DNA from: Bacteroidetes bacterium UBA1947
Lineage (GTDB): Bacteria > Bacteroidota > Bacteroidia > Chitinophagales > Chitinophagaceae
NCBI GenBank assembly: GCA_002336915.1
Contig: DDET01000065.1
Coordinates: forward strand, 12,972-33,519
DNA length: 20,548 nt
Reading direction: 5' to 3'
Part shown: one piece after another, positions 1-7,560 of the stretch
How positions within the stretch are numbered: position 1 is the first letter of the stretch
Layout: each line of letters starts with the position of its first letter
Position numbers and translations under genes: made by a program
Notes under the pieces: generated by a model
What the model was told of the DNA's origin: nothing
Database searches by the model: none
The model's input: the letters and a program-made list of their open reading frames with translations, nothing else

Positions 1-776
1 AGGTCCTGGTACATCATAGGCACTACGCATATCGGGAAATCGCCCGCTATACCGCCACCTATCTGAAAGAAGCCTACCCCTTTACCACCTGAATTAGCGC
101 GATACCATTCGCTAAGCCATACCATGTACTCGATACCGCTCTTCATGGTGCTTGCTTTCAGCTCGCCCTTGATGATGTACGATGCGAAGATATTGCCCAT
201 GGTGCTGTCCTCCCATCCCGGAACAATGATCGGCAGGTTCTTTTCGGCCGCTGCTATCATCCAGCTATGTTTAGGATCTATTTCATAATCAGCCTTCATC
301 ACTTCGCTCAACAGCAGCTTGTACATATACTCGTGCGGGAAGTAACGCTCACCTTTGTCTTCAGCATCCTTCCACAATTTAAAGATGTGGCGCTGTATAC
401 GGCGGAACGCTTCTTCTTCAGGTATGCAAGTATCGGTAACACGGTTAAAGCCTTGTTCCAACAACTCCCACTCTTCCTGGGGGCTAAGGTCGCGGTAATT
501 GGGTACACGCTTATAGTGACTGTGCGCTACAAGATTCATGATATCCTCTTCCAGGTTGGCACCTGTGCAACTGATGATCTGTATCTTGTCCTGGCGAATC
601 ATCTCGGCGAGCGATATACCAAGCTCAGCAGTACTCATGGCACCTGCAAGCGACACCAGCATTTTACCATTTTCAAGCAAATGCGTCTCATAGCCTTTTG
701 CTGCATCAACCAAAGCTGCTGCGTTAAAGTGGCGATAATGATGTTCTATAAATTGTGAAACAGGACCCTTGTTCAT
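1..776 (-). CDS. Deoxyhypusine synthase family protein (3' end missing)
   Basis: The gene runs off the left edge; 258 codons are visible of a family usually about 320-330 aa. It starts MNKGPVSQFIEHHYRHFNAA. The NAD-binding signature of the deoxyhypusine synthase (DHS) fold is present (TGANLEEDIMNLVAHSHY, around residue 68), followed by IIVPGWEDSTMGNIF and then GGGIAGDFPICVVP near the visible end. In eukaryotic DHS the last motif reads GGGVVKHHI and its Lys forms the enzyme-imine intermediate; here a Gly stands at that place. DHS transfers the aminobutyl group of spermidine to eIF5A, which bacteria lack, so a polyamine role such as a homospermidine-synthase-like reaction is more plausible (inference). 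Family assignment is firm; substrate is unknown. The gene lies downstream of citrate synthase on the same strand but is separated from it by a strong terminator hairpin. Confidence 0.9.
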   Translation of the reverse strand, partial: MNKGPVSQFIEHHYRHFNAAALVDAAKGYETHLLENGKMLVSLAGAMSTAELGISLAEMIRQDKIQIISCTGANLEEDIMNLVAHSHYKRVPNYRDLSPQEEWELLEQGFNRVTDTCIPEEEAFRRIQRHIFKLWKDAEDKGERYFPHEYMYKLLLSEVMKADYEIDPKHSWMIAAAEKNLPIIVPGWEDSTMGNIFASYIIKGELKASTMKSGIEYMVWLSEWYRANSGGKGVGFFQIGGGIAGDFPICVVPMMYQD

Positions 777-813
777 TTTTATTGAAGATTTTAGATTGAA
801 TTATTTTAAAACT

Positions 814-843
814 AAAAAGCAGCAGGAGTACTGCGTGCTTTTT
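814..843. terminator. Intrinsic terminator after gltA (symmetric)
   Basis: AAAAAGCA pairs with TGCTTTTT. The stem continues with four further pairs (GCAG/CTGC) past one bulged base, around a five-base loop. A T-run follows on either strand. It lies just after the citrate synthase stop on the minus strand and before the DHS-like gene, so it most likely ends gltA transcription. Confidence 0.75.
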
Positions 844-875
844 ATTATTTCGTTGAAATTATCTTATCGTTAAAA

Positions 876-2198
876 CTATCCTGTTACTGCTTCTCCTTTG
901 GCTACAAACTTCTGTATCCACTCTGTGGTCATAGATTTAGGACGCTCCAGCGGGAAGTTCAGTGCACGGTCCCAGCAAAGGCTGGCCAGTACACCCAATG
1001 AACGGGATACACCGAACAGTACCGTGTAGAAATCTTCTTCCACCAGTCCGTAGTGTTTCAGCAGCGCACCTGAGTGTGCATCCACGTTAGGCCATGGGTT
1101 CTTTATCTTGCCTGTGCCTTCCAGTATTGGTGGTGCTACTTCGTATACATTCCAAACGGTTTGTACTACAGCATCGTCGGGGCAATGCTTCTTCGCAAAT
1201 TCCATCTGCGCAGTAAAGCGCGGATCTGTTTTGCGCAGCACAGCATGTCCGTAACCGGGCACTACTTTGCCATCCAGCAATGTCTTCTTTATGTACTCTG
1301 CTATTTGTTCTTTGCTTGGGCGCTCGCTGCCTATCTCCCTTTGCAGTTCTTCTATCCAGCGTATCACTTCCTGGTTTGCAAGGCCGTGTAGCGGGCCTGC
1401 GAGGCCGGTCATACCTGCCGTAAAAGAAAGATATGGATCGCTCAACGCAGAGCCTACAAGATGCGTGGCATGTGCCGATACGTTACCACCTTCATGGTCA
1501 GCATGTATGGTAAGATACAAGCGCATCAGTTCAGCGAAACCTGGATCGTCAAAGCCCAGCATATGTGCAAAGTTTGCCGACCAGTCGAGCATGCCATCGG
1601 GCTGTATGTGCTCACCGTTTTTATACTTGCGGCGGTATATATAAGCTGCAACGCGTGGCAGGCGTGCTATAAGCGTCATAGTATCTTCGTAGATGTATGA
1701 CCAGTATTCTTTTTTGCTGATGCCTTCTTCGTATGCTTTTGCAAACTTAGATTCTGTCTGCAATGCAAGTACTGCAATACAGAACTGCGTCATAGGATGC
1801 GCATTTGCAGGCAGTGCCTCGATAGAATCGAACACGTGGTTAGGCACATGCGAGCGGCGCGCCCATGTAGCCGATACGTGCTCTACATCTTCCTGGCTGG
1901 GTATCTCGCCCACCAGCATCAGGTAAAACAAACCTTCAGGCAATGGTTCATCACCACCCTGTATTTTAGGTAGTTTCTCTCTCAGTTCAGGAATAGAAAA
2001 ACCACGGAAGCGTATGCCCTCGTTTGAGTCAAGCAATGAGGTCTCGGTAATAAGGCCGGGAATGCCACGCATACCCTGGTATGCCTGTGCCACCGTTACC
2101 TTGTCCAGTTCTTTATTGCCATGCTCATCAATAAGCGCTTTGATCACTTTTTGCTGTGCATCAGCATTTATCTTAAACCTGTCTTTTATGTAACCCAT
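876..2198 (-). CDS. gltA: Citrate synthase (mitochondrial-type)
   Basis: Condenses oxaloacetate and acetyl-CoA to citrate, the first step of the TCA cycle, in the cytoplasm. The 440-residue protein carries all three catalytic residues in family context: His271 in GLAGPLHGLANQEV, His318 in VVPGYGHAVLRKTDPRF and Asp373 in NVDAHSGALLKHYG. These motifs match the eukaryotic/mitochondrial-like branch rather than the hexameric proteobacterial enzyme. An in-frame ATG 144 bp further upstream would add a hydrophobic, non-homologous N-terminus. I chose the inner ATG (MGYIKDRFKINADAQ) because a perfect TAnnTTTG box lies between the two starts. The neighbouring pdhA makes the acetyl-CoA precursor, but it is divergently transcribed beyond recF. 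Confidence 0.97.
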   Translation of the reverse strand: MGYIKDRFKINADAQQKVIKALIDEHGNKELDKVTVAQAYQGMRGIPGLITETSLLDSNEGIRFRGFSIPELREKLPKIQGGDEPLPEGLFYLMLVGEIPSQEDVEHVSATWARRSHVPNHVFDSIEALPANAHPMTQFCIAVLALQTESKFAKAYEEGISKKEYWSYIYEDTMTLIARLPRVAAYIYRRKYKNGEHIQPDGMLDWSANFAHMLGFDDPGFAELMRLYLTIHADHEGGNVSAHATHLVGSALSDPYLSFTAGMTGLAGPLHGLANQEVIRWIEELQREIGSERPSKEQIAEYIKKTLLDGKVVPGYGHAVLRKTDPRFTAQMEFAKKHCPDDAVVQTVWNVYEVAPPILEGTGKIKNPWPNVDAHSGALLKHYGLVEEDFYTVLFGVSRSLGVLASLCWDRALNFPLERPKSMTTEWIQKFVAKGEAVTG

Positions 2199-2240
2199 AT
2201 AATTTAAGGAATTTGGGAAGGGTAATTTTTTTAACGCCCA

Positions 2241-2248
2241 CAAAGGTA
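2241..2248 (-). promoter_or_regulatory. Bacteroidota -7 promoter box for gltA
   Basis: On the minus strand this reads TACCTTTG, a perfect match to the Bacteroidota -7 consensus TAnnTTTG. A TTTC tract sits about 20 bases upstream. The expected transcript start leaves a leader of roughly 35 bases before the ATG at 2198, and it excludes the more distal ATG. Confidence 0.6.
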
Positions 2249-2375
2249 AGGCAAAACTGAAAAGGGTGAAAGGCAGAAAACAAAAAAATATTATAGGCAA
2301 ATAGAGCAAATAAATAAAGGTCGTAAATCTGCAAACATGCAAAACAAAGCTATTTGAAAAGCTGTTGCAGATCCA

Positions 2376-3452
2376 TCAAAGATGAATGAATTCTATCTCC
2401 GCATCCGCCCCAAATGCCTGCCTTATACGCTCCGGGTGTGTATCAGTAAGGATAACCTGCCCGAATTCCGGCCCTTTGATGATAGCCAGCAAGGCTTCCA
2501 TACGGTTTTGGTCCAGCTTTTCGAAAATATCATCCAGCAACAAGATGGGTAGATGTCCTTGTTCTGCACTCAGGTAGGCATATTGTGCCAGCTTCAGGGC
2601 AAATAAAAAGCTCTTTTTCTGCCCCTGTGAGCCAAATTGCTTCAAAGACAACTCGTTGAGCACAAAGTCCCAATCGTCCTTATGTATGCCCCTCAAAGTG
2701 CGCTGTAACCGCATATCATGCTCCAGGCCCTGTTTTAAGAGTATTGCAAGGGTATTTTTCTCAAGATCGCTCTCGTACACGGCCGTAACCTGCTCCCTAC
2801 CACCCGATAACCGATGATAAAAATCTTGCAGGATAGGCAGAAACCGCCTTATGAAGACCCTGCGCTTTTCGTAGATATAGGCGCCGTCATCTGCCAGCTT
2901 TTCATCATAAAACTCCAATTCTGCGCTGTCACCCGTCGGTTTCTGGGCCTGTAGTTTCAGCCAGGCATTACGTTGCAGCAGCACTCTTTGGTACTGCATC
3001 AGCCGCTCCAGGTATTCCCTGTCCACCTGTCCCAGTATGCTATCCACCCACTTGCGGCGCAGCTCGCTGCCGTCGTTTATCAGCTCCATATCGTCCGGGG
3101 CTATCATTACAGCGGCATATTTACCTATATGGTCCGTCAGGCGCTCATATTCCTGCCCGTCGGCCATGATCTCCTTTTTGCCCTGTTTCCACTTGCAGCT
3201 TATGGTCTCTGCCCTGCCCCTGTCATTAAATATCCCCTCCAGCCTGAAGCCATCCGTACCATTCTGAACGCTGTTTTGCTGGTATGCCGAGAAATAACTT
3301 TTTGTATAACAAAGGTAATAAACCGCGTCCAAAAGGTTGGTTTTCCCGCTCCCGTTAAGGCCTGTAATACAGGTCACAGGCGCATTGAAGGCATATGTGG
3401 CAGCCCCATAATTGCGGAACTGCAGTAATGTTATTTTATTTAAAGTATTCAA
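2376..3452 (-). CDS. recF: DNA replication and repair protein RecF
   Basis: An SMC-like ABC ATPase that binds gapped DNA and helps load RecA with RecO and RecR. The 358-residue length is typical. Walker A is GLNGSGKTN (31-39), the ABC signature region is FGSQGQKKS (273-281), and Walker B is ILLLDDIFEKLD (303-314). A D-loop/switch region with TDTHP follows at 336-340. The start MNTLNKITLLQFRNYG matches the usual RecF beginning, where the first beta strand leads to the R-N-Y motif. In many bacteria recF sits with dnaA and dnaN; here it sits between gltA and pdhA with no replication genes in view. Confidence 0.96.
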   Translation of the reverse strand: MNTLNKITLLQFRNYGAATYAFNAPVTCITGLNGSGKTNLLDAVYYLCYTKSYFSAYQQNSVQNGTDGFRLEGIFNDRGRAETISCKWKQGKKEIMADGQEYERLTDHIGKYAAVMIAPDDMELINDGSELRRKWVDSILGQVDREYLERLMQYQRVLLQRNAWLKLQAQKPTGDSAELEFYDEKLADDGAYIYEKRRVFIRRFLPILQDFYHRLSGGREQVTAVYESDLEKNTLAILLKQGLEHDMRLQRTLRGIHKDDWDFVLNELSLKQFGSQGQKKSFLFALKLAQYAYLSAEQGHLPILLLDDIFEKLDQNRMEALLAIIKGPEFGQVILTDTHPERIRQAFGADAEIEFIHL

Positions 3453-3489
3453 GCCGGGAAATGGGAACGAAAGTTTTTATATTTTCGCA

Positions 3490-3497
3490 CAAATTTA
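3490..3497 (-). promoter_or_regulatory. -7 promoter box for recF
   Basis: On the minus strand this reads TAAATTTG, a perfect TAnnTTTG match, leaving about 33 bases of leader before the recF ATG. A weaker plus-strand box (TATATTTT, 3478-3485) overlaps this divergent region. Both lie upstream of the GTG chosen as the pdhA start. Confidence 0.5.
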
Positions 3498-3505
3498 GAC
3501 AATCA

Positions 3506-4498
3506 GTGCAGACTCCATTCGGTAAAGAAACATATTTATACTGGTACGAGATGATGCTGCTTCTTCGCCGTTTCGAAGAAAAAGCGGGGCAACTGTACGG
3601 TATGCAGAAGATACGTGGCTTCTGCCACCTGTATATAGGGCAGGAAGCCCTTGCCGCAGGGGCCATGACCGCGCTGCGCGATAATGACAACATCATTACC
3701 GCCTATCGCGACCATGGACTGGCAATAGCAAAGGGCATACCTGCAAAAGAGTGTATGGCCGAGCTGTATGGCAAGGCTACCGGCTGTACCAAAGGCAAAG
3801 GCGGCAGTATGCACTTTTTCTCGAAAGAAAAGCGCTTCTTCGGCGGCCACGGCATTGTGGGCGGCCAGATAGGCCTTGGCGCAGGCATTGCCTTTGCCGA
3901 GCAGTACCAGGAAACAGATAATGCTACCCTGTGCTTCTTTGGCGACGGCGCAGCACGCCAGGGCATGCTGCATGAGACCTTTAACATGGCCGTTTTGTGG
4001 CAGCTACCCATAGTATTCATCTGCGAAAATAATCATTACGCGATGGGTACATCGGTAGAGCGTACATCAAAAGTGCTGGACATTTACCGCCTTGCAGATG
4101 CTTACGATATGCCCGGCGACAGCGTTGACGGCATGAGCTGCGAAGAGGTACACAAGGCTATAGAGCGCGCAGTACGCCGCGCACGCGAAGGCGGTGGCCC
4201 TACCTTCCTTGAGATAAAGACCTACCGTTACCGCGGCCACTCCATGAGCGACCCGGCTAAATACCGTACTAAGGAAGAACTGGAAGAGTATAAAGAGAAA
4301 GACCCCATAAACCAGGTGCTTAAGACCATTATGGACAATAAGTGGGCTACGGAAGAGCAGGTGGAGCAGATAAACGAAAAAGTGCGGAACGAAGTAGAAG
4401 AATCTGTAAAATTTGCCGAAGAAAGCCCTTGGCCAAATGACGACGAACTTTATAAGGATATCTATGTTCAGCAAGACTATCCGTATATTGTGGACTAA
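3506..4498 (+). CDS. pdhA: Pyruvate dehydrogenase E1 component, alpha subunit
   Basis: The thiamine-pyrophosphate-dependent E1 alpha subunit decarboxylates pyruvate and pairs with E1 beta and E2/E3 to make acetyl-CoA. From the GTG start the protein has 330 aa, the usual size. The TPP motif runs from GDG (146-148) to ENN (174-176). The conserved phosphorylation-loop region is YRYRGHSMSDPAKYR (240-254). Homology begins around KETYLYWYEMMLLLRRFEEK. In-frame ATGs at 3461 and 3395 would add non-conserved residues and would leave almost no room for the divergent recF promoter, so I prefer GTG at 3506; ATG 3461 (345 aa) is the alternative. E1 beta is not adjacent. Confidence 0.94.
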   Translation: MQTPFGKETYLYWYEMMLLLRRFEEKAGQLYGMQKIRGFCHLYIGQEALAAGAMTALRDNDNIITAYRDHGLAIAKGIPAKECMAELYGKATGCTKGKGGSMHFFSKEKRFFGGHGIVGGQIGLGAGIAFAEQYQETDNATLCFFGDGAARQGMLHETFNMAVLWQLPIVFICENNHYAMGTSVERTSKVLDIYRLADAYDMPGDSVDGMSCEEVHKAIERAVRRAREGGGPTFLEIKTYRYRGHSMSDPAKYRTKEELEEYKEKDPINQVLKTIMDNKWATEEQVEQINEKVRNEVEESVKFAEESPWPNDDELYKDIYVQQDYPYIVD

Positions 4499-4544
4499 AC
4501 CTTAAGATAAACTAAATCAAAAAATTACAAATCACACATATTAA

Positions 4545-5240
4545 ATGGCAAATACAGCTAGAAACAAACCCGGTACCACAGCGGCTAATACAGTAGAAGA
4601 AAGCAAGGCCCTTGACAACCTGCAGGTTTTTTACGAAAAGAACAAAAAACGCATCAGCAGCATCACTACCATCGTACTGGTATTGGTAGTCGGCCTTTTT
4701 GCATACTTTAAATTATATAAGGCACCCCTCGAGGAGAAAGCTGCAACAGCAATGCACTTCCCCCAAACCTATTTTGCTGCCGATTCTGTTGACAAAGCAT
4801 TAAATGGCGATGGCCAGCATATCGGCTTCCTGAAAATAGCGAAGAAATTCAGCGGCACTAAAGAAGCCAACCTTTGTCATTATTATATAGGTATGTGCTA
4901 CCTGCGCAAAGGCGATTTTAAACAGGCCATTAAGGAACTGGAAGATTACGATGGTGGCAACAGCCTGACAACTTATGCTGCATATGGTGCCATAGGCGAT
5001 GCTTACATGGAAACCGGCAATGCAAAGAAAGGTATTGAATACTATAACAAGGCCGCAGGCAATAAAGACGATGTGTTGCTTACCCCTATTTACCTGCTGC
5101 GCGCAGGGATAGCCAGCGAAAGCCTCAATCAGCCTGAAGAAGCTAAGAAACTGTATACACGCATACGCGACGAATACCCTACCAGCGACCAGGCACGCGA
5201 TGTTGATAAATACCTGGCACGCCTGGGTGTATTGAACTAA
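4545..5240 (+). CDS. Membrane-anchored tetratricopeptide repeat protein
   Basis: A 231-residue protein with a polar N-terminus, a basic stretch (EKNKKR, 31-36) and one strong transmembrane helix at about 38-58. A C-terminal domain with three TPR-like helical pairs follows at about 108-135, 145-172 and 182-215. The charge pattern predicts the N-terminus inside and the TPR domain in the periplasm. This is the architecture of YfgM-like ancillary proteins, which bind the translocon or periplasmic chaperones in proteobacteria. The similarity is architectural only, so the function is not established. It follows pdhA by 46 bp and ends before a terminator that separates it from ribH. Confidence 0.85.
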   Translation: MANTARNKPGTTAANTVEESKALDNLQVFYEKNKKRISSITTIVLVLVVGLFAYFKLYKAPLEEKAATAMHFPQTYFAADSVDKALNGDGQHIGFLKIAKKFSGTKEANLCHYYIGMCYLRKGDFKQAIKELEDYDGGNSLTTYAAYGAIGDAYMETGNAKKGIEYYNKAAGNKDDVLLTPIYLLRAGIASESLNQPEEAKKLYTRIRDEYPTSDQARDVDKYLARLGVLN

Positions 5241-5261
5241 ATAATACCAACTCTTTTTTAC

Positions 5262-5298
5262 AAAATCCCTTTATACCTTTGGTGCAAAGGGATTTTTT
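5262..5298 (+). terminator. Intrinsic terminator after the TPR gene
   Basis: AAATCCCTTT at 5263-5272 pairs perfectly with AAAGGGATTT at 5286-5295, extended by one A-T pair. The loop has 13 bases and a T-rich tract follows. The loop contains a perfect -7 promoter box, reported separately. Confidence 0.7.
5274..5281 (+). promoter_or_regulatory. -7 promoter box for ribH inside the terminator loop
   Basis: TACCTTTG matches the Bacteroidota TAnnTTTG consensus exactly and ends 23 bases before the ribH ATG, leaving a short leader. The -33 region is only a weak T-run (5253-5259). Confidence 0.5.
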
Positions 5299-5304
5299 CT
5301 TTTT

Positions 5305-5820
5305 ATGGCACAATCACAAAATAGCACCTCGCTGCACGATACCGAAAGGCTCAATAACCTGAAGCTTGCCAAAGTAGCAATAGTGTACACAGAATGGAAT
5401 GATAAAATTGTACATGAACTGCTGAACGGCTGCGAGAGCATGGTACACCGTTTTGGTGGAGATATCATCCGGAAACTGGTAGTACCCGGCTGTTTTGAAT
5501 TAATGTTCGGCTGCCGGCAACTGCTGGAGCACTGCCAGAAAAAGGCCGAAATGCCTGAGGCTATAATAGTGTTCGGTGCAGTTATACGTGGCGGCACACC
5601 GCATTTTGACTACGTATGCAAGGCCGTGACTGAAGGAATTACGCAACTCAACCTCACGATGCCCATCCCGGTCATCTTCGGCGTACTGACGCTTGACAAC
5701 GAAGCACAGGCATGGGAAAGGCTTGGCGGCCAGCATGGCCACAAAGGGGAAGAAGCTGCCCTTACAGCACTTAAGATGATACACAATGCAAGAAGGCTAA
5801 ACGGCGCGGTTGACTTATGA
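5305..5820 (+). CDS. ribH: 6,7-dimethyl-8-ribityllumazine synthase
   Basis: Condenses 5-amino-6-ribitylaminouracil with 3,4-dihydroxy-2-butanone 4-phosphate to give lumazine, the penultimate step of riboflavin synthesis. At 171 aa the length is normal. Family motifs are in order: the substrate Trp-Asn in YTEWND (28-33), VPGCFELM (60-67), GAVIRGGTPHFDYV (91-104) with the proton-transfer His100, FGVLTLDNEAQAWERLGG (125-142) and the C-terminal HKGEEAA (146-152). The N-terminal 20 residues are a polar extension. No other rib genes are nearby and no FMN riboswitch is visible in the short upstream space. Confidence 0.96.
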   Translation: MAQSQNSTSLHDTERLNNLKLAKVAIVYTEWNDKIVHELLNGCESMVHRFGGDIIRKLVVPGCFELMFGCRQLLEHCQKKAEMPEAIIVFGAVIRGGTPHFDYVCKAVTEGITQLNLTMPIPVIFGVLTLDNEAQAWERLGGQHGHKGEEAALTALKMIHNARRLNGAVDL

Positions 5821-5839
5821 TGTAATTAATTTTAGATAA

Positions 5840-5865
5840 AGCCCCTTTAGGGGTTGGGTGTTTTT
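5840..5865 (+). terminator. Weak hairpin and T-run after ribH
   Basis: CCCC, TTTA loop, GGGG (about 5842-5853) is extended by flanking A/T and G/T pairs. A GTTGGGTG stretch and five Ts follow immediately before the next ATG. The stem is short, so it may only attenuate. Confidence 0.35.
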
Positions 5866-5866
5866 C

Positions 5867-6583
5867 ATGAAAGTACAGTTATTCATACCTTGTTTTATCG
5901 ACCAGTTGTACCCGCAAACGGGTATGAACATGTTGAAGGTATTGGAAAAGCTGGGCTGCGAATTATACTACAACACGGGACAAACCTGCTGCGGGCAGCC
6001 CGCCTTCAATGCCGGGTACCGCAATGAAGCGAAAGCGGTGGGTCATAAATTTCTCCACGATTTCGACAGTGATAGTTACATTGTTACACCTGGCGGTTCA
6101 TGTGCAGGCTATGTACGCAATCATTACAATAAACTTTTTGAGAACAGTTCCGAACACAATCTTTGCAACGAAATAAAAGGCCGGATGTATGAGTTTACGG
6201 AGTTTATTGTTGATGTCTTGAAAACCGACGAGCTCGGCGCAACCTTTAAGGGCAAGGCTACCTATCATGATGCCTGCGGTGCCCTGAGAGAATGTGGCAT
6301 AAAACAAGCGCCCCGCAAGTTGCTGAAAAATGTAAAAGGCCTGGAGCTCACAGAAATGAAGGAAGCCGAAACCTGTTGCGGTTTCGGTGGAACATTTGCA
6401 GTAAAGTTTGAACCTATATCCATCGGTATGGCACAGGTAAAAACACAAAGTGCTTTAGATGCCGGTGCTCAATATATTATCTCAACCGACGCTTCCTGTC
6501 TGCTGCACTTGCAGGCTTATATAGATAAACAGGGCTTGCCTTTGCAAACCGTGCATATAGCAGATGTATTAGCAGCAGGATGA
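5867..6583 (+). CDS. (Fe-S)-binding protein of the LutA/YkgE family
   Basis: A 238-residue protein with two cysteine-rich CCG domains. The first has Cys9, the pair Cys41-Cys42-Gly43 and Cys79 in PGGSCAGYVR. The second has Cys137 in YHDACGALR, the pair Cys170-Cys171-Gly172 and Cys211. Such domains bind iron-sulfur clusters in heterodisulfide reductase subunits, GlpC and LutA. LutA works with LutB and LutC in L-lactate oxidation in Bacillus. No lutB or lutC is adjacent here, so a lactate role is only suggested. I chose the ATG at 5867 (MKVQLFIPCFIDQLYPQTG); an in-frame GTG nine bases upstream is less likely. Its TGA abuts the stop of the convergent gene. Confidence 0.88.
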   Translation: MKVQLFIPCFIDQLYPQTGMNMLKVLEKLGCELYYNTGQTCCGQPAFNAGYRNEAKAVGHKFLHDFDSDSYIVTPGGSCAGYVRNHYNKLFENSSEHNLCNEIKGRMYEFTEFIVDVLKTDELGATFKGKATYHDACGALRECGIKQAPRKLLKNVKGLELTEMKEAETCCGFGGTFAVKFEPISIGMAQVKTQSALDAGAQYIISTDASCLLHLQAYIDKQGLPLQTVHIADVLAAG

Positions 6584-7198
6584 TCATCCCCTTATTAGTT
6601 TGAAAGATATCTTTTGCCCTAGTTTTTGTGTAATGGCCAGGTTGTACCAAAATTTAGCCATGTCCTCCAGCAAAGGAATGGTGTCATTGTCACCAAAGTC
6701 ATAACAATTGGCAAAGCCCATATCAGTGGCAAGTAATTTTACTATCTCTTTCGCCTTCTTGCTGTCGCCCGCTACAAACATGTCCCTGGCCTTTTCTTTA
6801 AATCCGGGGTCCAACAGGTCGTCATAGCCGGCACAGGTAAAGCTCTTCACCACATGTTGTGCGCCTGTTATTGCCTTTATTGCATTTACAGTATGTACGA
6901 AATCATCGGTCCTGGGTCGCACATTGCCACTTGCACCAATAATTATTTTCTTCCGCACATCGCCCAGAAGGTAGGCTGCTTCGCGTATCTCAGCTACCGG
7001 CACAGCCATGATTATGATGTCTGCTTCACATGCTGCATTCCCTATTGTGCAAGCCTGCACATTTTCAAAATGCGTCAATAGGCTTTCCGATACCGGCTGC
7101 TCGTCCTTCAGTCCAATAAAAATTTCATGGCCGGCAATTGCAAGTCGCTCTGCCAGTTTCTCACTTACACTACCCGCTCCTATGATAGCGATATTCAT
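6584..7198 (-). CDS. NAD(P)-binding protein, F420:NADP-oxidoreductase-like
   Basis: A 204-residue Rossmann-fold protein. The N-terminal nucleotide-binding loop is MNIAIIGAGSVSEKLA; the third Gly of the classical GxGxxG is replaced by Ser. A second strand ends in the conserved IIIMAVPVAEIREAA (61-75), and IIIGASGNVRPR follows at 86-96. The fold matches the NADP oxidoreductase, coenzyme F420-dependent family, which in bacteria without F420 includes many uncharacterised reductases. Substrate is unknown. An in-frame ATG eight codons upstream exists, but the chosen start places the beta strand at the N-terminus as usual. Its stop codon is immediately next to that of the LutA-like gene. Confidence 0.8.
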   Translation of the reverse strand: MNIAIIGAGSVSEKLAERLAIAGHEIFIGLKDEQPVSESLLTHFENVQACTIGNAACEADIIIMAVPVAEIREAAYLLGDVRKKIIIGASGNVRPRTDDFVHTVNAIKAITGAQHVVKSFTCAGYDDLLDPGFKEKARDMFVAGDSKKAKEIVKLLATDMGFANCYDFGDNDTIPLLEDMAKFWYNLAITQKLGQKISFKLIRG

Positions 7199-7388
7199 AC
7201 TTACAAAATGCTTATACCCCATACATCAAATGGTTTACTAAATAAATAATTCACTTTAAATAATTGATCGAAAAATAACGGCCCGAAAAAGCGCGTTATT
7301 ATCCAATTGTTTCGAGGTAATGAGGGATGTGATTACACCAAATATCAAACGCATTTCACATAAAAACTAATGACTTGCGTCATAAATT

Positions 7389-7404
7389 CGCTCGTTAACG
7401 AGCG
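7389..7404. promoter_or_regulatory. Perfect 16-bp palindrome, possible operator
   Basis: CGCTCGTTAACGAGCG is self-complementary over 16 bases and GC-rich at its ends within AT-rich DNA. That is the geometry of a dimeric repressor site. It lies about 190 bp upstream of the minus-strand NAD(P)-binding gene. Without a recognised regulator the role is speculative. Confidence 0.3.
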
Positions 7405-7506
7405 CTTAACAAATCGATTTTGGGCCTTTTTACTTAAGAAAATGAAGATGCATTTATTATACATATCGAATATATTAACTCAAATTATTTTATATCAATT
7501 GTGGAT

Positions 7507-7537
7507 AAAAAAATAGTCCCGCTAAGGCGGGACTATT
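7507..7537 (-). terminator. Intrinsic terminator of osmC
   Basis: An 11-bp perfect stem (7512-7522 with 7527-7537) with a four-base loop. On the minus strand it runs into seven consecutive Ts. It lies 23 bp after the osmC stop. Confidence 0.85.
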
Positions 7538-7560
7538 ACATTTTATAATTGATAAAAAGA

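Larger units (their letters stand above)
7199..7560. other. Gene-free 362-bp intergenic region with palindromes
   Basis: AT-rich and without a convincing gene. It holds an inverted repeat ATGAC-TTGC-GTCAT (7370-7383), a perfect 16-bp palindrome (7389-7404), a DnaA-box match on the minus strand (TGTGGATAA, 7500-7508) and the osmC terminator. A 24-codon ORF at 7442-7516 (MKMHLLYIS...) ends in that terminator but has AT-rich composition and no other support. Confidence 0.6.

Noticed and set aside
267..758. 163-codon plus-strand ORF over the DHS-like gene
   Set aside because: The minus-strand reading shows clear DHS-family motifs across the same interval.
2199..2342. Hydrophobic N-terminal extension of citrate synthase
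   Set aside because: The extension is not part of the citrate synthase family and a perfect promoter box lies within it; the apparent hydrophobicity is AT-rich noncoding DNA.
7442..7516. 24-codon ORF ending at the osmC terminator
   Set aside because: AT-rich, no ribosome-binding or promoter support on the plus strand, and the terminator fits osmC better.
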